Source: Puffinus mauretanicus (taxonomy: Eukaryota; Chordata; Aves; Procellariiformes; Procellariidae). From it: a DNA stretch of 64,000 bases. The notes beneath the pieces are model-generated. The model did not search any database and was not told where the DNA came from. It saw only the letters and a list, made by a program, of their open reading frames with translations. Where the stretch lies: contig JAJKFH010000374.1 of the NCBI GenBank assembly GCA_023333565.1, forward strand, positions 3,844,001-3,908,000, written 5' to 3'. Below are positions 1 to 11,869 of the stretch, piece after piece (within the stretch, counting starts at the first letter, position 1; each line of letters starts with the position of its first letter). Made by a program: the position numbers and the translations under genes.

Positions 1-853
1 TGGTAGTCCTCTATTTTAATAACAGTTCTGTGGTCAGTGGCCAACTTTGGAAGCAGTTTTTTTCTTGAGACAAGTTCCATACCTGTAGGATTTTCCAAAG
101 TTATAGAGAACTGTTAAATGGTAAGGAGAAAAGGTTCCTGTAAATACTGTTTTCCTTGTTGACCTCTGTTTGACAAAAGGTCAAGGGGATTACCTGGCTG
201 TTCTGCTGTCTCCGTCATTAATGCATACTGCTTTGGCAGAGAGGCCTGATGCTTGACAGTGTTAGACCATTCCTAGATTATCAGACAGCACCAGCTCTTC
301 TGTGCAAAGCACAGCAAACCACTCAGATAAGGTAAATCCCACTGAACGCTGGAGTGGTTATTAATTCTGAAGCAGTGCAGAGAGTTTGCTTTTTTCACTG
401 ACAGAAGACATGCTCCAATGTTGGCTGTAAACCAAACCCCAGTGAGATAGGGACCGCCTCAGAGTACACCTGTAATGCAGTGGGTTCTGACAGAAGGTGA
501 GAGGGTGAGCAGCTGACTTTTGTTTTTAAGAGAGCTTTCTTTAGGAGACTTCAGGAAAGTCACTGTCTACTTCATATTTTTCTAAATATTTCCTAATTGT
601 GTCTGAGGACAGAAATCCTGTTACATGAGATGCTGCTTTTTTTGAGTATTAAACTTCATGCCCGTGGGCAGAATCAGTGCTTCTAGGATTTGCTGTTTTC
701 AGCTCCACAGTCATGAAGTATTTATTTTCAGACATCATCCAAAACTTTGGAGGCTCCTCTGCTCCACATTCTTTGCTGGGGTGACTTCCTGGCATGACTG
801 GAGAAAAATAGGAGGTTGGTTTCCCTCCACAAATATATGAGAACCTGTGGAAT

Positions 854-975
854 GAGCCCAGGATGGGGAGCTAGGAGGTCCTGAACTCAAATGCTTCCTC
901 TACTATTAATTTTCATGGTGGCCATAAGCAAATCCATTAAAATGTCTGTGCATTGGTTTCCTTATATATAAATCA
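854..975 (+). repeat. MIR-like (CORE-SINE) relic
   Basis: The order of short blocks follows the MIR consensus in sense orientation: a 'ggtcctgaactcaaat' block (consensus like ggttcaaatc), a 'gccataagcaaatcc' block (like ccttgggcaagt), then 'tgtgcattggtttcctta' (like tgcctcagtttcctcatc) followed by an A-rich 'taaat' end. Divergence is high, as expected for an element inactive since before the bird-mammal split. Identification is by remembered consensus, not by alignment. Confidence 0.55.
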
Positions 976-1926
976 AAAAGCCAAGGTTTCTCTACTTCCT
1001 AGTGATGCTGTGAATTCTGAATATTTGAGTCCTCCTTTGTACAAAGAGCTTTGACAGGAACACACAGCAACAGCTTTGCACGTAAAAACTGAAGTTAAAA
1101 TTACCATCTGGTTCTCCTGAACAGGCAGTATAGCCATACACAATGCGGAAAGATCCCCAATCTTTACCTCTTCTGGGAACCTGAGACTTGGCAAGCTCTG
1201 GGGTTTCTGCAGGGATGAGAAGAGCCAGGAGCTTGGCTTAGGTACTTGTTGGCCGTGCTTTTGTTTCTGTTCTTGCTATCAGCCTGCAGTATGTACTGAT
1301 AGCTGATTTGGGGATTTGAACAGATATAGATCTGAGACTTGCAAAATTGGCTTTGTACTGGGGTGGTGATGGTAACTGCTTAATGTGCTAGCTGTGCCTG
1401 TTAGTGATTAATCAGAAAAGGATAACGTTTTCCCACTTCCTAAAGTGATGATCCTGGGTTTTGCTTCTACTGTGGTGATTTCTGTGAGGCTTTGAAATGT
1501 CAAGGGTTTAAGTCTGAATGTGGAGTTTTGTACAGGTCTCAGACCTCTGCAAATCCCAGCTGTTGCGGAGAATTTAGTTATGTGAATGTGTTAGAAAATA
1601 AATAGATTAATATTAACGAGTGAAATGGAAGATTTAATTGCTTACATGTGCTAACCTGCTTTCAGATTCTGATTTTTGTAAATCTGTCTAGTATTAACTG
1701 AGTTAAAAATTAGATCTTGCAAATCATGTATAAATCAAGAGTTTGCAAACATATTCTAAAGGCTGTTTTAAGTAAACATTATTTTATGCAGTTCCATTGT
1801 CACACTTGAACAGCTAGATCATCAATTCAAGTTAATATCACTTACTATATACAGGGTTTCACATCCCAGCAAAACCAAGGTTTGATCTATTGCTCTGTGT
1901 GACATAAACCAAGGATTCCTGTTGAC

Positions 1927-1968
1927 TTGGGCCTTAAGTTTAGCTTGAGTTGGGCCTTAAGTTTAGCT
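1927..1968. repeat. Short tandem duplication, two 19-bp copies
   Basis: The 19-mer ttgggccttaagtttagct occurs at 1927-1945 and again at 1950-1968, a period of 23 bp, with no mismatch. Each copy contains the palindrome CTTAAG. It looks like a simple intronic duplication and is a possible length-variable locus. Confidence 0.85.
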
Positions 1969-3207
1969 ATTGTAGGTTAGCTGTGTTGCTATGCAGAGGC
2001 TCCTTGGTACACCACCACTGTTTAAAGAATATAGAAGCCATAAATATCACAGTGCAATTTGTGGAGCCTTCAGAAATGTATAGCACAAGGGTCACAAGCT
2101 AACAAATAACAAGCAGTTCACCACAGTCTGGTCTTCCAGACGTCAGCCTTTCATGTGGCCTGACACAGGCTACTGTGTTGTAGCTTGGAGGAATACACAG
2201 TCAAGCTCTTCGCGATTGGAGCCTAATCTCTCCACTAAAGTCTTTCATGAGACTGGTAAACCGGTCGTCCACATGGCCACTGGTAAACTGTTTAGGAATT
2301 AGTGGTTTGGAGAATACAGTTTTAGAGAGTATGTTGATCTTGGGAGTTGTGCTTATGAGACACGTGGGGTGGACAGGCGTGAATTTGGATTGGCCAGTGA
2401 ACCCCAGAGAAATTTTAGTGTGTGGCGATCTGCAAATTTCAATGTCTACCCAGAGCAGCCACAGGAGGAATTAAAACAACGTATGAAACAGAAGAGGGTG
2501 ACATTCTCCCAAAAACAGGAAGGATGCAAAGATGGATCAGGTCCAGAATCCCATCTGTAACAAGGGTCAGCAGCAGATGACTGGAAGAAACAGGCAGGTG
2601 ACGTAGTTGCACGCAGGCATGGGTTGATAGCACCTTATATTAAAACCAGTGGTACAAGTAAGAGTAATATCTCTCTGAATTTTCTCTGCTCTGTTTTGAT
2701 GAGTCTGCAGTGGTTGCCTTAAATTACTGTTTAGATTTCTAATCTACTCTTTGCCTTCTCCTTTATGTTGAGTAGACCAGTGAGATTTCGTCTAAGTGGT
2801 TGAGAAAGTGTAAATGAGCCCTATTAATATGTCTTGTACTGAGTGAACAATCAACCCCCCGCGCCCCCCTCCCCAAAGACGTCAAATGTGTATTCAGTGC
2901 TTCACACATCTACGGCTGTGGAAAAAAGGCTCAGTCATAATGATCGTGTTTGACTCCTGCCCTCAGAGGCTGGCTATTTCATGGGAATTACCTGCAGGTC
3001 CATAGAGCATGTGTCCGATTTGATTGTAACACGTTCCCTTCTGATGGATCAGGAGTGACTAGGCAGGGGAATTATCATCGTGGAGAGGGTTGTTAAGCGC
3101 TCGGCTCTGACTTCCAGAACTGCAATCAACATCAGCCCTCTGTGCTTAGGCTGGCTGAACACTGACACAAGCATATGCATTCCTTGGTGGTAGTTACATG
3201 TATTCAG

Positions 3208-3930
3208 AATAGAATCACAGAACCAAGTAATTTGGAAAGGACCTCCAGAGGCAGTGCAGTCCAACCACCAGCTCAGAGCAGGTCCATTTAGAGCAGGCAG
3301 CTCAGGACTGTGCATAATCAAGTTTTTAGTATTTCTAAGGACAGAGATTTCACAGTCTCTCTGGGCCCTTCCTAGTGTTTGACCATCCTCAAGATGAAAC
3401 ATTTTTTTATATAGAATGAAAATTTCTTGTATTCCGCTGTGTCTATTGCCTCTCATCCTTCTTCTGCAGACCTCTGAGAAGAATTTGGCCATGTCTTCTC
3501 TATGCTATCCCATTAAGTCATTGCAGAGAGCAGTAAGATTTCCCTTGAGCTGTCTCTCCTTGAGGCAGAACAAACCCAGGTCTCTCAGCCTCTCCATACA
3601 CATCACCTACTCCAGCACCTTGAGTGTTGTGGTAGCACTTTGCTGGACTCACTCCAGTATGTTGAAGCCATTTTTTATACAGGGGAGCTCAATACTGGAC
3701 AGAGTACTCCTGATGTGATCTCACAAGTGTCCGTTAGGGGAAGAATCGCTTCCCTCGGCCTGCTGGCTGCATTCTTGCCAACACAGCCCAGGATGTGGCT
3801 GGCCTTTGCTGAAAGGGCAGGCACTGCTGACTTGTGCTCAGCTTGTCTGCAGGGGCCCTCTGGTCTTCTTCTGTAAAGCTGCTTTTGAGCCATTTGGCTC
3901 CCAACCTGTACTGTTGCATGGAGTAATTTG
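3208..3930 (-). mobile_element. CR1 LINE fragment, old, antisense
   Basis: The left edge has the degraded CR1 tail 'agaatcacagaaccaagtaa' and 'ggaaaggacctccagaggca', followed by blocks collinear with CR1 3' ends: 'cagtccaaccacc', 'cagcctctccatacacat', 'gctggactcactccag', 'tgatgtgatctcacaagtg' and 'aacctgtactgttgcatgg'. The element therefore lies on the - strand, its 5' part is missing, and the reading frame is broken. It is clearly more diverged than the copies at 24508 and 63102. Confidence 0.85.
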
Positions 3931-5528
3931 TCTTACTGTTTGCTTGTAAGGGTATATAGACACATGGTTTGCTTACATAAGTACAAGCACACATTTCTGC
4001 TGCCTTCAAAGTGCCCAGATTTTTTAATGAGTTCATTTTGTGATGCCCTCAATCAAGACTGCAAAAGTCTCTGCTTAAAGCAGGCCTATCAGTTGAGGAT
4101 GATATATGTTCATGTTGCAACACTGTGCTGTTTTGTCACCACTGTTTCATGCTGTGAGGGCACAGATTTTACCATGTAGTTATTTTTCAAGAATGGCTAT
4201 GACAAGTATTTTCCCTTCAGTCTTGTACTAATAAATTCTGGCTAATCTGTATTAGGATTACTAAATGAGACAAAATGAGGCAGAAAAATGCTATTAATGT
4301 CAGTGGCGATAACACCAGCACTTGCCTTATGCAGGGATTGTAAGCAATGATAGCTTGACTGCTTGTACCATCTAGCTATTCATGCTCAGGCTCACTTTCA
4401 CAGCTGGGAGTCAGAAAGGTGCTGCAATATGGAGTGGGGGGGGTCTATATAGACTCCATTGTAAGTACCGTTTTCCCCTAAGTGGCACTGGTAGGAATGG
4501 GCTACAGACAGCCCTCCTGCAAGCTTTACCTATATTTCTTCCACTGGGCAAAAATGGGGTACACAGCTGGCTCGAGTCACGTGAGGGCAACACAGCAGCA
4601 GAGCTGGCTCTGAGTGACTGTGGAAGCCCAGGTACTAGGAAGCAGACTTCCAGCTCACACAAAGGATTTTTATGGTACTTAAATGCTGCCTCCCGTTGCT
4701 AAGAAATTAGTTCAGTGGTTTTCCTTAGTGTACATAAGAGATTTTTTTCTTACTGAGGAAATACTTCATGTCACATGCTGTGAATAATTCCCCCATGTTT
4801 ATTTTTGCTGTATGAAAAAGATATGCTTGTCTAGTACAGATTTTCTGGATAAGGTGATCAAACAGGCAAAGTTCTGAGACGTGTCTACCAGCAACATCAT
4901 TACTTACAGTTCTGGACAAAATGTTTTATGTGGACTTCCCTCATGCTCTCAGAGAAGGAAACTATAGGACACTTCATGTGGCTCTCTTGTCTGCTTGGCC
5001 TCTCATTCAGTTGAAAGAAAGGGGCAGCTCTGTCAGGATTATATTCTGATGCCTGTCTTAAATTGCCTGGCAGATGGGTTAAGATAAGTTCAGATGACAT
5101 TAACGATGAATCTAAATACTAATCTTTGGGAAATGTTAGTTTCTTTTGGAATGACGCATACATGATGGTCATGTTATGAATAGTAGAGTTTTCCATCATT
5201 CTCCCCAAAACGATGTGAAGTGTCTTATAGCAGTGTATTTAAATGTACTTTTCCTAGACTCCACTGCACACTTTTGAACGGTCCCTATGGTGACAGTGCT
5301 GCAGTGAAACTGAAAATGCAGCACTGAAATTCTTCGGTACTGAGGACCCTGCTGTTAATTCTCTTGATAGCCTTATTACAAGAAGAGTTGTACAATCATT
5401 AGCATGCCATGATACGTAGTTGTATAGAACATTAACAGTGCTGTGGGATTGCTCAGAAATTTCATGACAATCTTAAATCTCTTCTTGGCTGACTGCTGAA
5501 TAGTTCTTTTGTTTCCCCTTTTTTCCAG

Positions 5529-5830
5529 CACGAGATGAGAACACGGCCACTTTCCGTGGTTCCGAATACCTTTGCTATGACCTGTCGCAAAACCCCATCC
5601 AGAGCAGCAGCGATGAGATCACTCTCTCCTTCAAGACATGGCAACGCAACGGGCTCATTCTGCACACCGGCAAGTCAGCTGATTATGTCAACCTGGCCCT
5701 GAAAGATGGTGCGGTTTCGTTGGTCATTAACCTGGGGTCTGGGGCCTTCGAGGCCATTGTGGAGCCAGTCAATGGCAAATTCAATGACAACGCATGGCAC
5801 GACGTTAAGGTGACACGCAACCTGCGGCAG
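5529..5830 (+). CDS. NRXN3: NRXN3 exon: N-terminal part of LNS2 domain
   Basis: This 302-nt exon has acceptor ttttccag|ca and donor cggcag|gtaatg. It supplies the last two bases of a split codon and then 100 full codons, from [14 protein letters not shown] to KVTRNLRQ. It encodes most of the second laminin/neurexin/sex-hormone-binding-globulin (LNS2) fold of alpha-neurexin, a presynaptic single-pass membrane receptor; in the family LNS2 binds neurexophilins and dystroglycan. [12 protein letters not shown] and AFEAIVEP favour neurexin-3, where neurexin-1 has TLQRNGLMLHTG and AFEALVEP. The ATG at 5720 is internal and not a start. The exon ends exactly at splice site 2, so it may join directly to the exon at 12933 or first to the micro-exon at 11150. 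Confidence 0.97.
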
Positions 5831-8800
5831 GTAATGGTGAAGGGGAGAAAACGCTGGGGAAGATTTTGTTCTGTTTTATTGGGACGGGCAAATGAGAGAG
5901 AGTAATGGAGAAATGGGGATGCTCAGTGGAATTGCTAGAGTTTCTCCACCTTTTCTGGATCTTGGTATCTAAAGGACAGTGAAAAAACTTTAGCTAATGG
6001 GAATTTATCCCTGTTGCGATATCTCCATTTCCACTTTATTGATTTTCTGTTTTTTTCCAGTTTGATTTTTAATAATAAAAACTTGTGACGTTACTTTCAC
6101 TTCCCTTTTCTTTTTCTCTTTTTCTGTTCTCCCTTTTTTATTTTATTATTTCCTTAATTATGATTCAATCTTATCAGTAATATTCTTGTTGCATTTAATT
6201 ACTGTGGGAACAGAGTCTTTTTCCAACAGCCAACGCTCTACACCTCTCTCCTTTTTCTTTCAGTTTTGTTAATTGGTTTAACCATTGCCATGATGTCATA
6301 ATTCTAATTCTGGAAGTCTTTTGTTTTTCCTTTACTTTTTCTTTTCTTTTGTGTGTGCATGTAAGTGTGCAGGTATCCAGGCTGGTGGGTATGTGTGTAA
6401 TTATTTTAACTTTATAGCTTTGGAATTAGTTGGCTGGAGTCTTTCTGAGTCTTCTTGATTCTCTGTTCTTCTCTTCTCTTTTTGTTTTTTCCCCCTTCTT
6501 TCTATAATGAGATTCTATTTTATTTCTTGTGTCTCTGCCTATGAGACTCTTCTGTTGGCTGTGAGGACTGGAAAAGAGGAAGGATCAAAAAAGCCAAGCA
6601 AACCCAGATCAATCCAGCACCCTACAATTCCACTTTGGAAAAGTTTTTCTGATTTTACCACTGTAATTTTGCACATCTGCATGCTGCTTTTCTAAGCAGA
6701 CAACTCTATCAGGTGACGTATTTGGTAGTAGGCTAGTCTTAAAATCCTGAAGCCTTCCTCAAGAAATATAAATTCAGACATAAATAGATAAGATAAAATG
6801 AAATAACCTTGCTCGGAAAGCTGGTGAATATATCAAGTCACTAAGGCCCCTCCGCTGCATGATAAATGAGGTTTACACTGTGAATAGGAGCTATTCGGTG
6901 TCTTGCTGATTGGTAGAGGCAGCAGAAATAGCTTGTAAACTAAGGTTTTCAAATCAATTTGTGAAAACAATATGATCTGTTTATTTGCTCATTAATTTGA
7001 ATATTAACACAACCCTTAATAGTTTTATTTAAGTGTATACAATGTCATTTGCTGAGAAAACAGCTTTTGCGGTAGCATTTTACAGTAGCTAAGATAAAAT
7101 CTGTGGGTATAGGATAATCAGTGCCAGGGATCAGAAATAGTGTCTACTGGTAGATGTCAGTGGATAATTTATCTGTTATGGGGATTTCACATCTTTTTTT
7201 TAAATACTTGGGTTTGGGGCTGAAGATACTTATTTATCTTTCCCATGTGAATCCCTTTATTTCTACATGCTCAGAATGTCTGGGTCTGACGAAAAATCTG
7301 TCATCAAACTTTTATGAGACTGCAGGGTTCTTACTTATGGCAATATGAGTCTGTTTTCAATAGTTTATATGCAGATGCAAATTTAATTTCTTACGCAGTG
7401 GATGGGTCTTAATGATCCTATTTCGTTCAAATGTTCCCATCAGCCCAGTGGAGGGACATGCACCAACTGGTTGAGTTTTGTCAGTCTGGAAGGGTCAGAA
7501 TATATGGCTTTATTTGATGTGTTTTTTATTTTTAGATGGTCTCAGAATGGCTGGTCTCTGAATATCTCGGTATAGCTTACTGGTCATTTTAGTTAATCAT
7601 ACTTTTTATTTTTGCCAGAAATTGGTTTTCCATGGGAAAATGTGCCTGAAGCAAAATGCATCCTTGCTTCATGCCAGAATGGGTTTGGATCTTGAAGAAG
7701 CAGAAAGTGAGGAAGGGTCACAGAAAAAACTGTGGATGGGAAGCTCTCACTTTCTTATCCTAATTTTTCAGCTAGTGATTTTTTATTTATGTTCTGGGTA
7801 CATAGTTAAATGGAAATATGTCTATGCCTCTTCGTCTTTGATTAGACCAGGACAGTGCTTTGGTGATTATTAGAAAGCAGGTGAGTCCCTTGCCAGCAAA
7901 TTTTTAATCCTTCTGATATATTCACTATGGATGTTTTCATGCGATCCTGAATTCTTAAAGGGTGCAACTTGACTGGGCAAGATAGAGAATGTTTTAATAA
8001 GATGACTGTGCTCTTTCCAAAGAAAGGCCAGTCTTAAAATCAAATTACAAATAAGTAGCAGAGGTGATTTCAGGTCCAATTCTATAGATAGGCATGACAG
8101 AATACAGTTCAACCAATAAATATCAATAAGGCTGGAATTTTTTTGAGTCATCTTTTCATCATGCTTCCATTTTAACTTCTGATCAAGTTCAGTCTCAAAA
8201 TTAAGACGTTGACCCAGAACCTAAAACTGCCCAGAAATTGGAATTGATGAGGCCTTGAGGAGAAGCAATCCTTCTAGTCCTGAAAGTTGTCATCCAAAAA
8301 TTATTGGTAAGTTTAACCACAGTTTTCAAGGAGAAACCTTGAATGCTGCAGCCTTCCTGTCAGGTCCCGTGCATTCTTACTTTTAATTGATATTACTAGG
8401 GATGAAGAAGTCTTAAAACCCTTCAATCTTCAGGATGAAGAGTTTGGAAAAGATTGAAAACTTGAATGCCTGATAACTAATTAATACCTGCTATGGACAT
8501 TTTTCAGGACACAACTAAGAATGGTCACTCTATACCTTGACCCTATAAATGCTTCACTTAATAACAACAACAACAAAAAAAGATAAAGACCCCATTCTGA
8601 ATAAAGCCCAGGATGCAGGAGTTTTGTTTTTCTCCATTCTGACAGCAGCTTCCAGCAGCTAATGTCTCCTGGTTTTGTCTGTGTGTACATGAGAGAGAAT
8701 TTCTCTATCTGTAAAATAATTAACCATTTTTCAGACAGGCTATGAACCTGTGAAGTCCTTTGATATCTTCAAAAAGAAGATGTAATAAAGGACAAAGATT

Positions 8801-9639
8801 ATTTATCATTAATAAAATTATACATTTTCTTCTTTATTACATACAATATAATTTTGTATATCCTAAATAATTTTGTATGTAAGAAATTACTTACTCTGCA
8901 TCTTTCCTGACATAAATTCACCTGTAAAGTTGAAGCATAATATAGATCACTTGGAAGTCTTGTTTCCAGCTGTGCTCATGTTTCCTCAAAAAACCCACCC
9001 CAAAACCAAACAAAAAATCCCAACAAAAAACATTGCCCATGCATATTGAAGCTTTTTAAGGAAATCACTAGCCTCCTTGTAATTGGTTGAAAACATTGCA
9101 CTGGAGATAGATATGTTTCTCTTTAAAATAAACTTAGAAAAAATAAAATTAGAAATTCCAATAATATGATCCAAAGCTAAAACAATTCCAGGTAGATGGG
9201 CTATCAGCAGCTTCAGGATGCCATCTAGTCCTTTTCCTCTGCTCTTTTTGGGGTTGGGAGAAAGGGGAGGGGGATTTGCATAATTTTTTGGTTGTTCCTA
9301 GAATTAGAGCAGAACTTTAAATAGCTGGACTTCTGCCCAGTACTTTTTGGAATTGTTAAATGTTTTGTACCTAAGCTAGGAGAGTACTAAGTGCTGCTTT
9401 TTTTTAGATCAAATTACTATCACAGCAGTTAATCTCCTTAGAGACAAACCAAGTGAACCCACAGATTCCCTTGAGTAGTGATTGTTAATGTCAAAGCAAA
9501 TCTCCTTGTTTATTTATCTTATTATTTCCGTTAAAACTAAGCCCTCTTTCTGCCTTGTGAGAAACCTTTACTAGAAATACGATCATGGCTGTATTTTACC
9601 AGGGCTTTCAGAGCATGTTTGCGGCAGTATGGTCTGGTG

Positions 9640-9658
9640 GGAGGAGGAGGAGGAGGAG
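9640..9658. repeat. (AGG)n microsatellite
   Basis: About six tandem AGG units follow 'ggtctggtggg'. The tract is pure purine on the + strand and may vary in length between individuals. Confidence 0.9.
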
Positions 9659-10997
9659 TGGAGGAGACTGAAGGTCAGACTTCTCGTGTCTGTCTTCAGG
9701 TCTGCTGCTGACACTGTCTCATTTTTAGCATGCTCTTCCCTCATCCCATACTCCAACTCTCTTGTTTGTAAAAATGGATTTACCAGCATATCACTGAGAG
9801 TGAGACTTCCTTGATGAAGAATTCAGGAGTTTGTGCTCATTATACCCAAATACAGAATGTTATTCTTTCATTCCTATAGACAAATAAAATAGACTTGGGA
9901 CGTTATGTTCAATGCCACAAAGTTTTCACAAACTTATTTCCTTAGTCAATGCACAACTCTGAAATTTGCAAGCAGATAGTTTTTACATGAGGCAGCATAG
10001 ATCTTGCTTGTGTAATTTAGGATAGTTCCTGCCAACTTCAGTCACACTGGAACAAGGACTTGGAGCCTCCACGGGCTGCACTTCCTATTAACACTAGTCA
10101 CGATGCAAAATCTGCTATAAAGATCTTGAGTTCCCCAGCTGCTAAAAAGCAAACAAGAAACACTGTGTAGGTTTGAACAGTTGGCATCTGCATGCTTTGG
10201 GAGGGATTAACAAAGCATCTGCAAAGTTTTGCTAAACCCAACTAAGTGAACTGAGTGGTGAATTCTCCTAGCTCCTCTGTAATATAGATGCAGTATAACA
10301 GCAAAGATACTAAATCTTGTCAATCTTCTGTCTTCAACCTTGACACAAGCGACACAATTCTTCCTACACAATTCCTCAACACATTTCTTCCTACAGTAGG
10401 AGAGGTTCAACTCCTAGACTCTCGGATGACAAAAGTGAGCTACAGGCAAACAACCAAGCACAGGCATTTTTGTGTGCTTCTCCTGAAAGTCACAAACTCA
10501 CCTGCTGTAAAGAAACCTGCAGATTGGGAAACTTGGAAGGAAGACTCAGAGTCTTGGACTCATCTTCATCTGTATCCTCCAGCCAAAGGAAATACTGGCC
10601 TGCTTGTGATACTCTGCAACACATGAGGGTAGTGAGGCTTGAAAGAGGAGCAGGAATATAGGTGGGTGGTGGTGGGAGGAAGAAGGGAGTCATGGTTGGG
10701 TTTGTGCTGAAGGGGCGAACTGAGTACTGTGTGTGTACCTCTCTGAGGGTAAGGTTCTTGTTTGAGGGAAGCACCTTGATGGGTATTTGAAGAGTAAGTA
10801 TTGCACTGTTTTAACTTTGCTTCAGTCCTGGATAATGTGTGTGAGGGTTGAAGTTAATGACTAATACCAAGGTGGGAAGACTAGGCAGCACCCTTCTTCT
10901 TTACAGTCTAGATGGCATGGTTCCCCATAGAGTCCTGGTCATATTGTCCTCTTTCTCACTTTGTGTGTCTCAGGTGCCCCACACCTTTTCTTGAAAG

Positions 10998-11096
10998 ACT
11001 AACACTAGACCATTCATGCAATGTGTCATTTTTACTAACCAACTAATGTACTAACACCCTAACGACTCATCTTTGCTTTTAGTTATTTTAATTAAC
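10998..11096 (+). promoter_or_regulatory. Group of ACTAAY (STAR/QKI-type) motifs upstream of SS2 exon
   Basis: ACTAAC at 10998-11003, ACTAAC at 11034-11039, ACTAAT at 11042-11047 and ACTAAC at 11050-11055 lie within 58 nt, followed by CTAAC at 11059-11063 and ATTAAC at 11091-11096. ACTAAY is the core RNA motif of QKI and related STAR proteins, and it is also a good branch-point sequence (CTAAC). The group lies about 55-150 nt upstream of the SS2 acceptor at 11149/11150, so it could hold the branch point and a splicing regulatory site together. The motifs are visible in the sequence; the regulatory role is inferred. Confidence 0.55.
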
Positions 11097-11149
11097 AATC
11101 GTTCTGTTCACGATTTTTTAATTTCCTTTCTTCCCCCTTTTCCGCAAAG

Positions 11150-11194
11150 CACTCAGGCATTGGACACGCTATGGTAAACAAACTACATTGTCTG
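11150..11194 (+). CDS. NRXN3: NRXN3 SS2 alternative micro-exon with tandem donors
   Basis: The exon starts after tttccgcaaag and reads HSGIGHAMVNKLHCL, the vertebrate neurexin SS2 insert. It has two in-frame donors. Use of ATG|GTAAAC after 11173 gives 24 nt (8 residues, HSGIGHAM); use of CTG|GTAGAT after 11194 gives 45 nt (15 residues). Both lengths are multiples of three, and skipping also keeps the frame (NLRQ joined to VTISV). This matches the 0/8/15-residue choices known at splice site 2. The insert falls in a loop of LNS2 near its calcium and ligand-binding rim; in the family it weakens dystroglycan binding. It is too short to be found by ORF length. The Leu before the following Val fits neurexin-3 (HCLV; neurexin-1 has HCSV). 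Confidence 0.96.
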
Positions 11195-11330
11195 GTAGAT
11201 ATCATTCTTATTGTCTCTTTTTTTGGGTTTGCCGTGTGTTACCTGCCTTTTCCTCCCCCTACCCCCTCTTTATCCCCCCTCCTTTATACTTACTTCTTCC
11301 TTTAATTTTATTTTAATTTCATTGAAAACA

Positions 11331-11380
11331 CTTTTTTTTTCCCCTTCCCTTTTTTTCCCCCCTTTCTTTTCTTCTTTTTT
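11331..11380 (+). promoter_or_regulatory. 50-nt uninterrupted polypyrimidine run downstream of SS2 exon
   Basis: The run contains only C and T for 50 nt and begins 137 nt after the distal SS2 donor. It is not followed by a usable AG within a short distance, so it is unlikely to serve a constitutive exon. PTBP family proteins bind such CU-rich tracts; that role here is inferred. Confidence 0.4.
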
Positions 11381-11869
11381 AATGGAAAAATGAGCAACAA
11401 AAGCAACTAACACAACTTTTCTGGAAATGGGGTTTGGACATTTCTTTCACTGGTTTCTTCACCTCCCTCTTTAGTTGTTCTTTTCCATTCCAGTGACAAA
11501 TTGCTGGGTTTTTTGTCTCTTGCTTTTGAGTTTAGCTTTCTCTCTTTTGCTTTGGTTTCCATTTTGCTTTTTTTTCCCCTTTTGGTTTTTGTTTTTTACT
11601 CTGAAGGTTTCTAGATCAGAAACATTGCAGGGCCTCTAGTCCGTGGTGGTGAAGGCTCTCTTTTTCTCTCATCCTTTTGTTGTGGCAACGGCTATTACAG
11701 GCAAACTGGCCGGAGTTGTCCTCTTTCTCCTGATTTTCCCCCACTTCCCTCCCTCCTCTTTCTCTCCTTCTCCTCCCTATTGCTCTCTCTCTCACTTTTT
11801 CTCTCTCTCTGACCTCTACCTGCCGTGGCCGACAGGAGCTCAGCCGGCTGTTTGTTTCAGTACACACTC

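Larger units (their letters stand above)
1..5528 (+). other. NRXN3: NRXN3 intron, upstream of LNS2 exon (partial)
   Basis: The interval lies upstream of the first recognised exon and ends in a pyrimidine tract and AG acceptor (tttttccag, last base 5528). I found no neurexin coding sequence in it. The SS1 cassette exons of alpha-neurexins are expected upstream of the LNS2 exon; I could not identify any here, but they are very short and could be missed. Recognisable contents are a MIR-like SINE relic near 854-975, a 23-bp-period tandem duplication at 1927-1968 and an antisense CR1 fragment near 3208-3930. The rest appears to be unremarkable intron. Confidence 0.8.
5831..11149 (+). other. NRXN3: NRXN3 intron between LNS2 exon and SS2 micro-exon
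   Basis: This 5.3-kb intron starts gtaatg and ends tccgcaaag. It contains T/C-rich stretches near 6035-6140 and 6310-6500, a decoy acceptor 'ttttttccag' ending at 6060, an (AGG)n microsatellite near 9640-9658 and, at its 3' end, a group of ACTAAY motifs annotated separately. I saw no recognisable mobile element between 6500 and 10850 apart from AT-rich single-copy sequence. Confidence 0.85.

Noticed and set aside
3049..3492. 147-codon open frame on the - strand.
   Set aside because: It lies partly in the old CR1 fragment and partly in intron, with no recognisable protein family.
6061..6140. Strong acceptor-like 'tttctgtttttttccag' ending at 6060.
   Set aside because: It is followed at once by stop codons in the needed frame and by AT-rich sequence without neurexin similarity.
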